Assembly (NCBI RefSeq): GCF_008710745.1
Contig: NZ_VYSA01000002.1
Span: 744,001 to 808,000 of the forward strand
DNA length: 64,000 bases
Origin: Microbacterium rhizomatis
Lineage (GTDB): Bacteria > Actinomycetota > Actinomycetes > Actinomycetales > Microbacteriaceae
Reading direction: 5' to 3'
Made by a program: the position numbers and the translations under genes. The notes under the pieces were generated by a model. The model worked only from the letters and a program-made list of their open reading frames with translations. It searched no databases and was not told the origin of the DNA. Of this stretch, positions 7,777 through 15,756 are shown one piece after another (the stretch's first letter is position 1; the number at the start of each line of letters is the position of its first letter).

Positions 7777-7796
7777 ACGGAACGAGTCCGTTCCGT
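7777..7796. promoter_or_regulatory. TetR operator 2
   Basis: ACGGAACG-AGTC-CGTTCCGT: perfect arms identical to operator 1, ending 20 bp before the Dabb gene GTG. Identical arms with different spacers argue for selection on the arms. Confidence 0.75.
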
Positions 7797-7816
7797 TTCA
7801 TTTTGAGGAGAATACG

Positions 7817-8230
7817 GTGATCTTCCACATCAATCGCCTTACGTACAAGACCGACGTCACGCCCGAAGAGCGCGAGGCAGGACTCGAGCTGCTCCGCCGG
7901 CAAGGGGAATCGATCCCGGCCGTGAAGTCTTTCGTCGTGGGGCCCGAACTCGGCGCCGACTTCGAGTACGGGGCCGTGTTCGTCATCGAGGATCTCGACG
8001 GGTACTGGGAGTACCTCACCCACCCCGCCCACTTCGAGTCCGAGAAGTCCGGACTGCATCTCGTCGAACGCTTCGAAGCGTTCGACACCACCGACTCGGA
8101 CGACCCCGGGATGGCGGCGAAGATCGCGGCTCTCCACAGGCGCAGCTACGAGGAGAATCCCTCGATCGCGGACCTCATCGCCCAGGTGCCGGACATGGTC
8201 GTCCCGGATGGCTCGAGCGGTGCGCACTGA
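7817..8230 (+). CDS. Dabb-family alpha/beta-barrel protein
   Basis: 137 residues. The core is the Dabb (stress-responsive A/B barrel) ferredoxin-like fold: MIFHINRLTYKTDVTPEEREAGLELLRRQGESIPAVKSFVVGPEL, then EYGAVFVIEDLDGYWEYLTHPAHFE. The last about 40 residues extend past the usual domain. Dabb dimers include small enzymes such as polyketide and olivetolic acid cyclases, but most bacterial members are of unknown function. The start is GTG at 7817 with GAGGAG upstream. It is almost certainly under the divergent TetR repressor through the twin operators, so a xenobiotic or metabolite response is plausible. Confidence 0.8.
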   Translation: MIFHINRLTYKTDVTPEEREAGLELLRRQGESIPAVKSFVVGPELGADFEYGAVFVIEDLDGYWEYLTHPAHFESEKSGLHLVERFEAFDTTDSDDPGMAAKIAALHRRSYEENPSIADLIAQVPDMVVPDGSSGAH

Positions 8231-8271
8231 GCACGCGAAGGAGGCACCACGCAGACGATCTGGGCGTTCTC

Positions 8272-8520
8272 CTACCCGATCGAGGACTCGAGTGAGCATC
8301 CGGGCGCGGGCAAGGCGATCGTCTCCAGGTTCTCCGGTACCCGGGCCCGCCATCCGAGCTCATGGATGATGCGCGCGCGCAGGGTGTCCGCCGCAGCGGG
8401 CTCGCCGTGCACGACGAACACCTCGTCCGGTGGGATCTCGACAGGCCTCATCCAGTCGAGGAGCTCGTCCGCATCCGCATGCGCGGAGAGCGAGTCGATG
8501 CTCACGACCTCTGCGTTCAT
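8272..8520 (-). pseudogene. Orphan C-terminal RMMBL domain of an MBL-fold RNase-like hydrolase
   Basis: The 82 residues start MNAEVVSIDSLSAHADADELLDWM and continue DEVFVVHGEPAAADTLRARIIHELGWRARVP. This is the C-terminal RNA-specificity (RMMBL) segment of beta-CASP metallo-hydrolases, with the SAHAD and VVHGE motifs. The metallo-beta-lactamase and beta-CASP domains that hold most of the active site (about 370 residues) are absent. The ATG at 8520 overlaps the stop of the flavodoxin gene as ATGA, so translation may still occur by coupling. I infer a deletion that fused the flavodoxin 3' end to the remnant. Confidence 0.7.
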
Positions 8521-9029
8521 CGCGACGTGACGGCCAGTTCGTCGGCGAGACGTTCCCCCCACAGCCGGGCGCGGTCGAGCTCACCTGAGACGACGGGCCC
8601 CTCGTACCCTTCCACCAGAAAGCTCTCGGGCTTGGACGCAGTGAACCCGAGTCGGCGCGCGACGCGTGTGGCGCTGCGCGAAGCCGCCCCCGGGAGCAGT
8701 GGCACATCGACTCGCGTATCGAAGGCGACGAACGCCTGCGGGTGTTCGCCCCGCGGCAGCGCGTCGAGCCAGTCCCGGATGCCTCGCCGGAGATCGGCCG
8801 TGACTGCGCCGCGCTGGACCGCGCTCTCGCGGGAAGATGCGCGAGACATCGAGAACGCGTGCGTGGGGCCGCCCACCACGACCGCGTCGACCTGAGGGGG
8901 AATATCCGCAGGTGCGTCGGCGACGTCGGTGACGATCACGTGCGCGTGCTCCGACAGTCCATCGGCTATCGCCCGTGCGACCTGCGCGGTGTTGCCGAAC
9001 ATCGTCTCGTAGATGACCAGAACTTCCAT
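8517..9029 (-). CDS. Flavodoxin family protein
   Basis: 170 residues with the FMN phosphate loop VIYETMFGNTAQVARAIADGL at the N-terminus (Thr-Met-Phe-Gly-Asn-Thr) and AVVVGGPTHAFSMSR for the isoalloxazine loop. Flavodoxins carry one or two electrons on FMN; this type occurs in actinobacterial stress or low-oxygen gene sets. The ATG at 9029 is followed by an uninterrupted domain. The gene ends in an ATGA overlap with the RMMBL remnant. The 190-bp gap upstream contains a short ATAGGTCCTAT palindrome at 9096-9106 but no gene. Confidence 0.82.
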   Translation of the reverse strand: MEVLVIYETMFGNTAQVARAIADGLSEHAHVIVTDVADAPADIPPQVDAVVVGGPTHAFSMSRASSRESAVQRGAVTADLRRGIRDWLDALPRGEHPQAFVAFDTRVDVPLLPGAASRSATRVARRLGFTASKPESFLVEGYEGPVVSGELDRARLWGERLADELAVTSR

Positions 9030-9219
9030 GGGTGCCCTCGCTTCTCGGACGCGTTGGTTCCACCGTTCACGATCACCACCCGGGTGCCCAGGGTCATAGG
9101 TCCTATCGAGGCCCGAGCGGCCGGGCCCGGCTTGTGGAAGGACCGTCGGCGCGAGGCCGCGCAGTCGGCGGTCGAGATCGAGACCCCGCCCGCGCGGCGG
9201 CAGGGTGGGGTCAGCCGAC

Positions 9220-10185
9220 TCAGCGCGACCGGGGCGGGGCGGTCGACCCGCGCACGATGAGCTGCGAGTTCAGGGTCTCGGTCTCGGTGAGGACCGCACC
9301 GGACATGGCCTGCAGCAGCATGTCGACGCCGAGCGCACCGCATCGGTCGATCGGCATTCTCACTGTCGTGAGAGCGGGTGTCACCGCGCCCGCCAGCTCG
9401 ATGTCGTCTATCCCCACGATGCTGATGTCGTCCGGGCAGACTCGCCCGAGCTCGGCCATTCCGGCCTCGAGCCCCAGCGCGACGAGATCGTTGTAGGCGA
9501 TCACGGCTGTGGCATCGCTCGCGACCGCGGGCGCCGCCGCGGCGCGCCCTCCCTGGATCGAGGCGGCATGATTGCTCAATCGTGTGAGGCGAATCCCGAA
9601 TCGCTCGCACGCGCGTGCGACCGAATCCGTGCGGCGCCCGTCCGCCCACGACCCGCGTGGTCCGGACGCATACGCGATGTGCCGGTGCCCGAGAGCGAAG
9701 AGGTGCTCAACGGCCTGCGTCGGCCCGTGCTCGGTATCCATCACGACGCAGGGCGCCCCGTCGAGGAATCGGTTGATCACCACGTACGGCGTGTTGCCGA
9801 CGAGCGCCAGAAGCTCGTCGTCCGGGAGGCGCGGCGAACAGAGGAGCATCCCGTCGAGCTTACGGGCGAGCGCGATCTGCTCGCGTTCACGACGAAGGTC
9901 TTCATCGGCGTCGAACAGCACGATGCGGTGTCGCCCGTGCCATGCCTGCCCCTCGATCGCCTTGAGCAGTGTGGCATAGACGGGGTTCGCGACATCCGGG
10001 ACGATCACGCCGAAGGTCCTGGTCGCGGTCGCGGCCTGCGGGTTGGCGTACCCGAGATCGCTCGCCGCCTGGAGGACACGACCGAGCGTTTCGTCGGCGA
10101 GCCGGTCCGGCTCGCCGAATGCGCGGGATGCGGTGGCGATGGACACGCCGGCACGCCGTGCCACCTCCGTCAATGTCGCTGCCAC
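9220..10185 (-). CDS. LacI-family repressor of the uxuB-kdgK operon
   Basis: 321 residues from the GTG at 10185, chosen because GGGGAAGG sits just upstream and the HTH begins at once: ATLTEVARRAGVSIATASRAFGEPDRLADETLGRVLQAASDLGY. The periplasmic-binding-protein-like domain follows (TFGVIVPDVANPVYATLLKAIE, VVMDTEHGPTQAVEHLFALGHRHIAYASGPR, SIVGIDDIELAGAVTPALTTVRMP). It is divergent from the sugar-acid operon, with a TTGTACAA palindrome in the shared promoter. The likely inducer is a pathway intermediate such as KDG, mannonate or gulonate (inferred). Confidence 0.88.
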   Translation of the reverse strand: MAATLTEVARRAGVSIATASRAFGEPDRLADETLGRVLQAASDLGYANPQAATATRTFGVIVPDVANPVYATLLKAIEGQAWHGRHRIVLFDADEDLRREREQIALARKLDGMLLCSPRLPDDELLALVGNTPYVVINRFLDGAPCVVMDTEHGPTQAVEHLFALGHRHIAYASGPRGSWADGRRTDSVARACERFGIRLTRLSNHAASIQGGRAAAAPAVASDATAVIAYNDLVALGLEAGMAELGRVCPDDISIVGIDDIELAGAVTPALTTVRMPIDRCGALGVDMLLQAMSGAVLTETETLNSQLIVRGSTAPPRSR

Positions 10186-10240
10186 TGTCGCCTTCCCCGC
10201 TCGTATTCTCCATGATCCTGCATACCCTTCCTGAAAGGTG

Positions 10241-10257
10241 TTGACAAGGTTGTACAA
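10241..10257 (+). promoter_or_regulatory. Promoter -35 and candidate LacI operator
   Basis: A consensus -35 TTGACA at 10241-10246 is followed by the palindrome TTGTACAA at 10250-10257. A weak -10 (CACACT, 10264-10269) lies 17 bp after the -35. A repressor on the palindrome would block RNA polymerase on the uxuB operon promoter. Confidence 0.5.
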
Positions 10258-10335
10258 ATCATTCACACTGCTTTACATGCTGATCGCCGTTGATCTCCTC
10301 GAACCGACCGCCTCGCCCCTCGCGGGAGCCGGACG

Positions 10336-11859
10336 GTGACCGCCGACCTGCGCGGCCTCGGCCGTGGCTCGGCCGGCGCGGTGAGCGTTCCGGACGCGCC
10401 TCGCGGCACGGGAATCCTCCACCTCGGGCTCGGCAGCTTCCACCGCGCACATCAAGCCGTCTACACCGCGGCCGCGCTCCCGGCGGGCGGCGACTGGGGG
10501 ATCATCGGCGTGGCGTCGCGATCGCGAGGAATCGTGGATGCACTCCACGAACAGGATCTGCTGTACTCCGTGGCCACCGTGTCGCCTCGAGGCATGTCGA
10601 TGAGCATCCCGGGCGTTCACACCGGCGCTTACGTCGCCGCCGACGAGCCTGAGCGGGTCGTCGCCGATCTGGCCGATGACGACATCCGGATCGTCACTCT
10701 GACCGTGACCGAGAACGGGTACAGCTACTCCCCGTCGTCGCAGCATCTCGATGTGGCCGACCCCATCGTGCGAGCAGATCTGCAGGGCGGTGCGCCGCGG
10801 TCCACGATCGGTCAGCTCGCGCGCGGCCTGCAGCGGCGCTCGGCATCGGGCGCTGCCCCGATCTCGGTGCTCAGCTGCGACAATCTCTCCGCGAATGGCA
10901 GCCACACCGAGAAGCTCGTGCGGGAGTTCCTCCATGAACTCCCCGGCGGGCAGGGTGCTGATGTCCTCGCCTACCTCGATCGCGCGGTGACCTTCCCCTC
11001 CAGCATGGTCGATCGGATCGTCCCGGCCACGACCGCGTCCCTGCGCGACCAGGTCGCCGCGACCCTCGGCGTACGTGACGGCATCCCCGTGCCGGCCGAG
11101 CCGTTCACGATGTGGGCGATCGAGGACCGATTCGCGGGCGGTCGCCCCGCGTGGGAGCTCGGTGGCGCGGTGTTCACCGACGAGGTCGGGCGCTATGAGC
11201 AGCTGAAGGTTCGGCTGCTCAACGGCACGCACTCCCTCATCGCATACCTGGGCGCCCTCCGCGGGGTCGCGACGATCCCGGAGGCCATCGCGCTCGACGG
11301 CATCGAGTCGGCCGCCCGGGCGGTGATGCGCGGCGAGTACGAGCCCTCCATCGACGCGCCCACGGGCGTGGACGTGCGCGACTACGAGCGTCAGCTCTTC
11401 GCGCGGTGGGGCAACAGTGCGCTGGGGCATCGCACGAGCCAGGTCGGCACGGACGGCTCGGTGAAGCTCCGCCAGCGCATCCCCGCTCCCGCGATGCGCG
11501 CACTCGCCCTGGGCGAGATGCCGCACCTCATCGCGCTCACCGTCGCCGCGTATCTGTCGTGCGTCGCCCCCCTGCGCGGCTTCGAGCCCGGCGTGCACGC
11601 GGAGGCCATGACGGATGCGGCACGCGAACAGCTCTCCGCCGTCGCCTCCACGGCGATCGCCGGGCGCGACATCGCTGAATATGCGATCTGCGACATGCGC
11701 CTGTTCGGCGACGAACTGGCCGGCCAGCCCGCCTTCATCGAGAGAGTGGGCGAACTGATCGACACCATCGTCCGCCGTGGCGTCGATGCGGCCATCGCCG
11801 ACAGCGTCTCCGCATCCGGCGGCGCTGCGCTGCGCACCGCCGCGGGAGTGGCGCCGTGA
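10336..11859 (+). CDS. uxuB: Mannitol-dehydrogenase family: fructuronate reductase (mannonate oxidoreductase)
   Basis: 507 residues, GTG start. N-terminal Rossmann region: GILHLGLGSFHRAHQAVYTAAAL, with WGIIGVASRS. Substrate-binding half: ISVLSCDNLSANG, FPSSMVDRIVPATT and EQLKVRLLNGTHSLIAYLGALRG, which includes the catalytic Lys in KVRLLNGTHS. The family reduces D-fructuronate to D-mannonate with NADH, or acts on related polyols. The neighbours manD, kdgK and eda make the fructuronate/mannonate activity the best call. First gene of a six-gene operon under the divergent LacI regulator. Confidence 0.85.
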   Translation: MTADLRGLGRGSAGAVSVPDAPRGTGILHLGLGSFHRAHQAVYTAAALPAGGDWGIIGVASRSRGIVDALHEQDLLYSVATVSPRGMSMSIPGVHTGAYVAADEPERVVADLADDDIRIVTLTVTENGYSYSPSSQHLDVADPIVRADLQGGAPRSTIGQLARGLQRRSASGAAPISVLSCDNLSANGSHTEKLVREFLHELPGGQGADVLAYLDRAVTFPSSMVDRIVPATTASLRDQVAATLGVRDGIPVPAEPFTMWAIEDRFAGGRPAWELGGAVFTDEVGRYEQLKVRLLNGTHSLIAYLGALRGVATIPEAIALDGIESAARAVMRGEYEPSIDAPTGVDVRDYERQLFARWGNSALGHRTSQVGTDGSVKLRQRIPAPAMRALALGEMPHLIALTVAAYLSCVAPLRGFEPGVHAEAMTDAAREQLSAVASTAIAGRDIAEYAICDMRLFGDELAGQPAFIERVGELIDTIVRRGVDAAIADSVSASGGAALRTAAGVAP

Positions 11860-11895
11860 CCGGCCACGACGCCCTTCCGGGCGAGCGGGACAATG

Positions 11896-11929
11896 ACCGA
11901 GATCGTCACGAAACCGAGATCGTCACGAA
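11896..11929 (+). repeat. 17-bp tandem duplication carrying the ribosome site
   Basis: ACCGAGATCGTCACGAA occurs twice head to tail (11896-11912 and 11913-11929). Only the second copy continues as AAGGAG (11928-11933), the ribosome site for the ATG at 11942. Confidence 0.8.
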
Positions 11930-11941
11930 GGAGCGCCGACC

Positions 11942-12946
11942 ATGAAAGCACTCGCCATCCACGGGGCAGAAGACATCCGGTGGGAAGACCGGGAGATCCC
12001 CGAACCCGGCGACGGCGAGGTGCGCCTGCGTGTGGGATTCGTCGGGATCTGCGGATCCGACCTGCACTATTACTTCCACGGCGCGAACGGCGAGTACACG
12101 ATCCGCGAACCGCTCACCCCTGGCCACGAGCTGTCGGCCGTGATCGACATCGACCCGTCGGGTCGCCTGGCCCCCGGCACCCCGGTCACCGTGCATCCGG
12201 CGCGATACGGCCCCGATGTGGACGGGCTTGAGGACCGTCCCCACCTGCGTCAGGGCGGCGACTATCTCGGAAGCGCCGCCGGCGACCCGCACAGGCAGGG
12301 CGGAGCATCCGAGTTCCTGATCGTCGAGGAACGGATGATCCGCGTCCTCCCGGAGGGGCTGCCCCTCGAACGCGCCGCGCTCGCCGAGCCGCTGGCCGTC
12401 GCGATCCACGCCGTCCGGCTCGCGGGCGACATCGGAGGGCGCCGCGTCCTGGTCATCGGGGCCGGACCCATCGGACTGCTCGTGGTCGCCGCGGCCATTC
12501 GCGCCGGCGCCGCCGTCGTCGGTGCGAGCGACGTGCGGTCCGAGCCACTCGAACGCGCTCGGCTCCTCGGTGCGAGCCGGGTCGCCCTCGTCGGCCGCGA
12601 CCAGATCGATCCCGAATCCTACGACGTCGTCTTCGAGTGCTCGGGGGTGGGAGCTGCGCTCACGCAGGCCGTCCGCACCGCCCGCCGGGCGGGCACGGTC
12701 GTACAGGTCGGGATGCTGGCCAACGCCGAGATCGGCGTGAACCTCGCCCCCATGCTCGCCAAAGAGCTCACGATCAAGGGCGCCTTCCGATTCTCGACCG
12801 AGATCGACGACGCGATCGAGCTGCTCGCATCGACCGATGCTCTGGATGCCGTCATCTCACACGTCATCCCCGCCTCCGATGCCGTGCGAGCCTTCGACAT
12901 CGCCCGCGACTCCTCCGCATCCGCCAAAGTCCTGATCTCCCTCTGA
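11942..12946 (+). CDS. L-idonate/L-gulonate 5-dehydrogenase-like MDR enzyme
   Basis: 334 residues. Catalytic zinc motifs are present: GICGSDLHYYFHGANGEYTI and LTPGHELSAVI. The Rossmann fold is VLVIGAGPIGLLVVAAAIRAGA. The region 85-115 that normally holds four structural zinc Cys reads PARYGPDVDGLEDRPHLRQG and has none, so the structural zinc site is lost. The HYYFHGANGEY stretch is characteristic of L-idonate 5-dehydrogenases. With uxuB and manD it would oxidise L-gulonate or L-idonate at C5 to feed fructuronate or ketogluconate. Second gene in the operon, 82 bp after uxuB. Confidence 0.8.
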   Translation: MKALAIHGAEDIRWEDREIPEPGDGEVRLRVGFVGICGSDLHYYFHGANGEYTIREPLTPGHELSAVIDIDPSGRLAPGTPVTVHPARYGPDVDGLEDRPHLRQGGDYLGSAAGDPHRQGGASEFLIVEERMIRVLPEGLPLERAALAEPLAVAIHAVRLAGDIGGRRVLVIGAGPIGLLVVAAAIRAGAAVVGASDVRSEPLERARLLGASRVALVGRDQIDPESYDVVFECSGVGAALTQAVRTARRAGTVVQVGMLANAEIGVNLAPMLAKELTIKGAFRFSTEIDDAIELLASTDALDAVISHVIPASDAVRAFDIARDSSASAKVLISL

Positions 12947-12986
12947 GACCGCATCCGACCGCCACACCCTCCGCACCCCTCGCCAC

Positions 12987-13026
12987 ACGTCCGTATCCCT
13001 CACGACACATTCGTACCCATCACTAC
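12987..13026 (+). repeat. Degenerate 20-bp direct repeat upstream of the transporter
   Basis: CACACGTCCGTATCCCTCAC is followed directly by GACACATTCGTACCCATCAC, about 15 of 20 matches. It precedes the AAAGGAG ribosome site of the transporter gene. No role is evident. Confidence 0.45.
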
Positions 13027-13040
13027 AAAGGAGTAATCCG

Positions 13041-14441
13041 ATGAGCACCTCATCCGTCCCCGGCGTGGACGCCCCCGCGCCGCCGCCCACCGTCACACGC
13101 TCGATGGGCGACCTCGTCCGCGCCGCCGTCTCGGGATGGCTCGGCACCGCCCTCGAGTTCATGGACTTCCAGCTGTACTCGCTCGCCGCAGCCCTCGTCT
13201 TCAGCCAGCTGTTCTTCGGCGGCGGAGACCCGGCCATGGCCGTCGTCCTCGCCATGGCGACCTACGGGGTCGGCTACATCGCACGACCCCTCGGTGCTTT
13301 CGTGTTCTCGCGCATCGGCGACAAGGTCGGCCGGCGCAAGGTGCTGTTCTACACGATCCTTCTCATGGGTGCTGCCACCACCCTGATCGGCTTCCTGCCG
13401 ACGTACGAGCAGGTGGGCATCCTCGCCCCGATCCTCCTGGTGATCCTCCGCCTCGCGCAGGGGTTCGGCGCGGGGGCCGAGATCTCCGGCGCCGGGGTCA
13501 TGCTCTCTGAGTACGCTCCGACGCAGCGCCGCGGCATCATCGCGTCCCTGGTGGCGCTGGGCACGAACTGCGGCACCCTGTTCGCGTCGGCGATCTGGGC
13601 GATACTTCTGGCCGTCATGCTCGAAAGCGACGTCATCGCGTGGGGTTGGCGCATCCCCTTCATCGGCAGCTCCGTGATCATGCTTTTCGCACTGTGGGTG
13701 CGGTTCAACCTCAAAGAGAGCCCCGTCTTCGAAGAGCGCGCCGATGTGGTCGACGGCAAGGCCCTGTCGCGCGAGGAGATGATCGAGCTCGCGACCGAGA
13801 CCAACGACATCCGCACGCTCGAGTCGGTCAAGCGCAAGCCGGTCAAGGCGGTCATCGTCGCCTTCTTCCTGCGCTTCGGTCAGGCGGGCAACTCCGGCAT
13901 GGTGCAGACCTACCTCATCTCGTTCATCACGATCACCCTCGCGATGTCGAAGCAGGTCGGCCCCGAAGTCGTCATCGTCTCCTCGCTGATCGGCTTCCTC
14001 ACGATCCCGCTCGTGGGCTTCCTCGGCGACCGCTTCGGTCGCCGGCGGATGTACATCATCATGACGTCGCTGTCGCTCGTGCTGATCATCCCGACCCTGC
14101 TCATGATCAACACCGCCGAGGTCGTCTGGGTCTTCGTCGGCTACGCGCTCATCCACAACATCTCGGTACTGGGCCTCGCATCGATGGAGAACATCGCGAT
14201 TCCCGAGATCTTCGGAGCACGCAACCGCTACACCCTGACCGCGATGGTGCGCGAGATCGCTGCGATCATCGCCACCGGCGTCGGCCCGATCGTCGTCGCG
14301 GCCTGGGTCGCCGCGACCACGGGCAGTATCGTGCCCGTCATGGTCCTCATGGGGATCTTCACGGCCTCGGCGCTCGCTGCGGCCATCTGGGCACCCGAAT
14401 GGACGGGGCGCGATCTCACCGATCCGCGCGCCGCCATGTGA
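13041..14441 (+). CDS. MFS transporter, metabolite:H+ symporter (MHS) family
   Basis: 466 residues, about 12 membrane helices. The MHS signature is visible: SGWLGTALEFMDFQLYSLAAALVF in helix 1, ARPLGAFVFSRIGDKVGRRKVLF between helices 2 and 3, and RLAQGFGAGAEISGAGVMLSEYAP in helix 4. A second GDRFGRRRMY loop opens the C-terminal half. MHS carriers bring in carboxylates (citrate, shikimate, proline betaine) with protons, so a sugar acid such as gulonate, idonate or an uronate is the expected cargo here. ATG at 13041 with AAAGGAG upstream. A strong hairpin follows the gene. Confidence 0.88.
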   Translation: MSTSSVPGVDAPAPPPTVTRSMGDLVRAAVSGWLGTALEFMDFQLYSLAAALVFSQLFFGGGDPAMAVVLAMATYGVGYIARPLGAFVFSRIGDKVGRRKVLFYTILLMGAATTLIGFLPTYEQVGILAPILLVILRLAQGFGAGAEISGAGVMLSEYAPTQRRGIIASLVALGTNCGTLFASAIWAILLAVMLESDVIAWGWRIPFIGSSVIMLFALWVRFNLKESPVFEERADVVDGKALSREEMIELATETNDIRTLESVKRKPVKAVIVAFFLRFGQAGNSGMVQTYLISFITITLAMSKQVGPEVVIVSSLIGFLTIPLVGFLGDRFGRRRMYIIMTSLSLVLIIPTLLMINTAEVVWVFVGYALIHNISVLGLASMENIAIPEIFGARNRYTLTAMVREIAAIIATGVGPIVVAAWVAATTGSIVPVMVLMGIFTASALAAAIWAPEWTGRDLTDPRAAM

Positions 14442-14463
14442 CGCAGGCCCGATAACGAGAACA

Positions 14464-14496
14464 CGGGTGCGGTCGCGTCTTGCGCGACCGCACCCG
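14464..14496 (+). promoter_or_regulatory. Strong intra-operon hairpin between transporter and manD
   Basis: CGGGTGCGGTCGCG (14464-14477) and CGCGACCGCACCCG (14483-14496) form a perfect 14-bp stem with a 5-base loop. No T tract follows, and the manD ribosome site (GAGGAG) lies five bases beyond. It could be a partial terminator or a processing and stability element that sets transporter versus enzyme levels. Confidence 0.6.
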
Positions 14497-14514
14497 GCAA
14501 CGAGGAGAAACCGC

Positions 14515-15756
14515 ATGACCATCGAGCTCGCCACCGTCAACATCACCAGCCCCGGCCGCAACTTCGTGACTCTGAAGATCACCACCTCCGACGGCATCGT
14601 CGGCTGGGGAGACGCCACCCTGAACGGGCGTGAGCTCGCCGTCGCCTCCTACCTCGCCGACCATGTGGCCTCGATGCTGATCGGCCGCGATGAGGATCGG
14701 ATCGAAGACACCTGGCAGTACCTCTACCGCGGCCCGTACTGGCGTCGCGGGCCCGTGACCATGGCCGCGATCGCCGCCGTCGACATGGCGCTCTGGGACA
14801 TCAAGGCCAAGAAGGCCGGCATGCCCCTGTACCAGCTGCTCGGCGGCGCGAGCCGTGAAGGCGTCCGCGTCTACGGGCATGCGTCCGGACCCGATTATGC
14901 CGCGTTGAAGGATGCGATCGCCGCCTACGTCGACGAGGGATTCACCGCCGTGCGCGTGCAGACCGGGGTGCCGGGGCTCGGTCAGATCTATGGAGTGGCC
15001 TCGAGCAAACCGGGCGTGCGCTATGACTACGAGCCCGCGCACCGAGCTGCGGACGGCAGCTCCGCCGTCCGCCCGACGGAAGAGCGGTGGGACACGCGTG
15101 CGTACCTGTCGCACATGCCCGGCATCTTCGCGAGCATCCGGGAGGACTTCGGCACCGACCTGCGCATCCTGCACGACGGTCATCACCGCATGTCGCCCAT
15201 CGAGGCGGCTCGATTCGCGAAAGAGATCGAGCCGTACGACCTGTTCTGGCTGGAAGACTGCACCCCCGGTGAGGATCAGACAGCGCTGCGCCTCGTGCGT
15301 CAGCACTCCACGACCCCGCTCGCCATCGGCGAGATCTTCAACTCCGTGTACGACTACCAGACGCTGATCACCGAACGCCTCATCGACTACGTCCGTTCCG
15401 CCGTCACCCACACCGGCGGCATCACCGCCATGAAGAAGCTCCTCGACTTCGCGGCCATCTACGGCATCAAGTCGGGCATCCACGGGCCCACCGACATCTC
15501 GCCCGTCGGGATGGCGGCGGCGCTGCACCTCGACCTGGCCATCCACAACTTCGGAATCCAGGAGTACATGCCGCACAACGAGCGGACGCTCGAGGTCTTC
15601 CAGACCTCATTCACCTTCGACCGCGGGTTCCTGCACCCCGGCGAGACGCCCGGACTCGGCGTCGAGCTCGACGAGCAGGCCGCATCAGCCTTCGAGTACA
15701 CCAAGGCGTATCTGCCGGTGAACCGCCTCACCGACGGCACCGTCCATGACTGGTGA
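14515..15756 (+). CDS. manD: D-mannonate dehydratase (enolase superfamily, ManD/RspA)
   Basis: 413 residues, the usual ManD length. It dehydrates D-mannonate to 2-keto-3-deoxygluconate. The opening ITSPGRNFVTLKITTSDGIVGWGDATLNGRE and GPYWRRGPVTMAAIAAVDMALWDIKAK are typical. Metal ligands follow the enolase-superfamily spacing: Asp221 with His223 (ILHDGHHRM), Glu247 (FWLEDCTPGED) and Glu273 (AIGEIFNS); His323 (GIHGPTD) and Glu350 (IQEYMPH) are in the expected catalytic positions. Low-efficiency members also use gluconate; I cannot tell the class. The gene end overlaps eda by 11 bases. Confidence 0.92.
   Translation: MTIELATVNITSPGRNFVTLKITTSDGIVGWGDATLNGRELAVASYLADHVASMLIGRDEDRIEDTWQYLYRGPYWRRGPVTMAAIAAVDMALWDIKAKKAGMPLYQLLGGASREGVRVYGHASGPDYAALKDAIAAYVDEGFTAVRVQTGVPGLGQIYGVASSKPGVRYDYEPAHRAADGSSAVRPTEERWDTRAYLSHMPGIFASIREDFGTDLRILHDGHHRMSPIEAARFAKEIEPYDLFWLEDCTPGEDQTALRLVRQHSTTPLAIGEIFNSVYDYQTLITERLIDYVRSAVTHTGGITAMKKLLDFAAIYGIKSGIHGPTDISPVGMAAALHLDLAIHNFGIQEYMPHNERTLEVFQTSFTFDRGFLHPGETPGLGVELDEQAASAFEYTKAYLPVNRLTDGTVHDW

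Noticed and set aside
9096..9106. ATAGGTCCTAT as a DosR-type hypoxia box upstream of the flavodoxin gene
   Set aside because: The palindrome is short and does not match the longer dormancy-regulon consensus; flavodoxin context alone is not enough.
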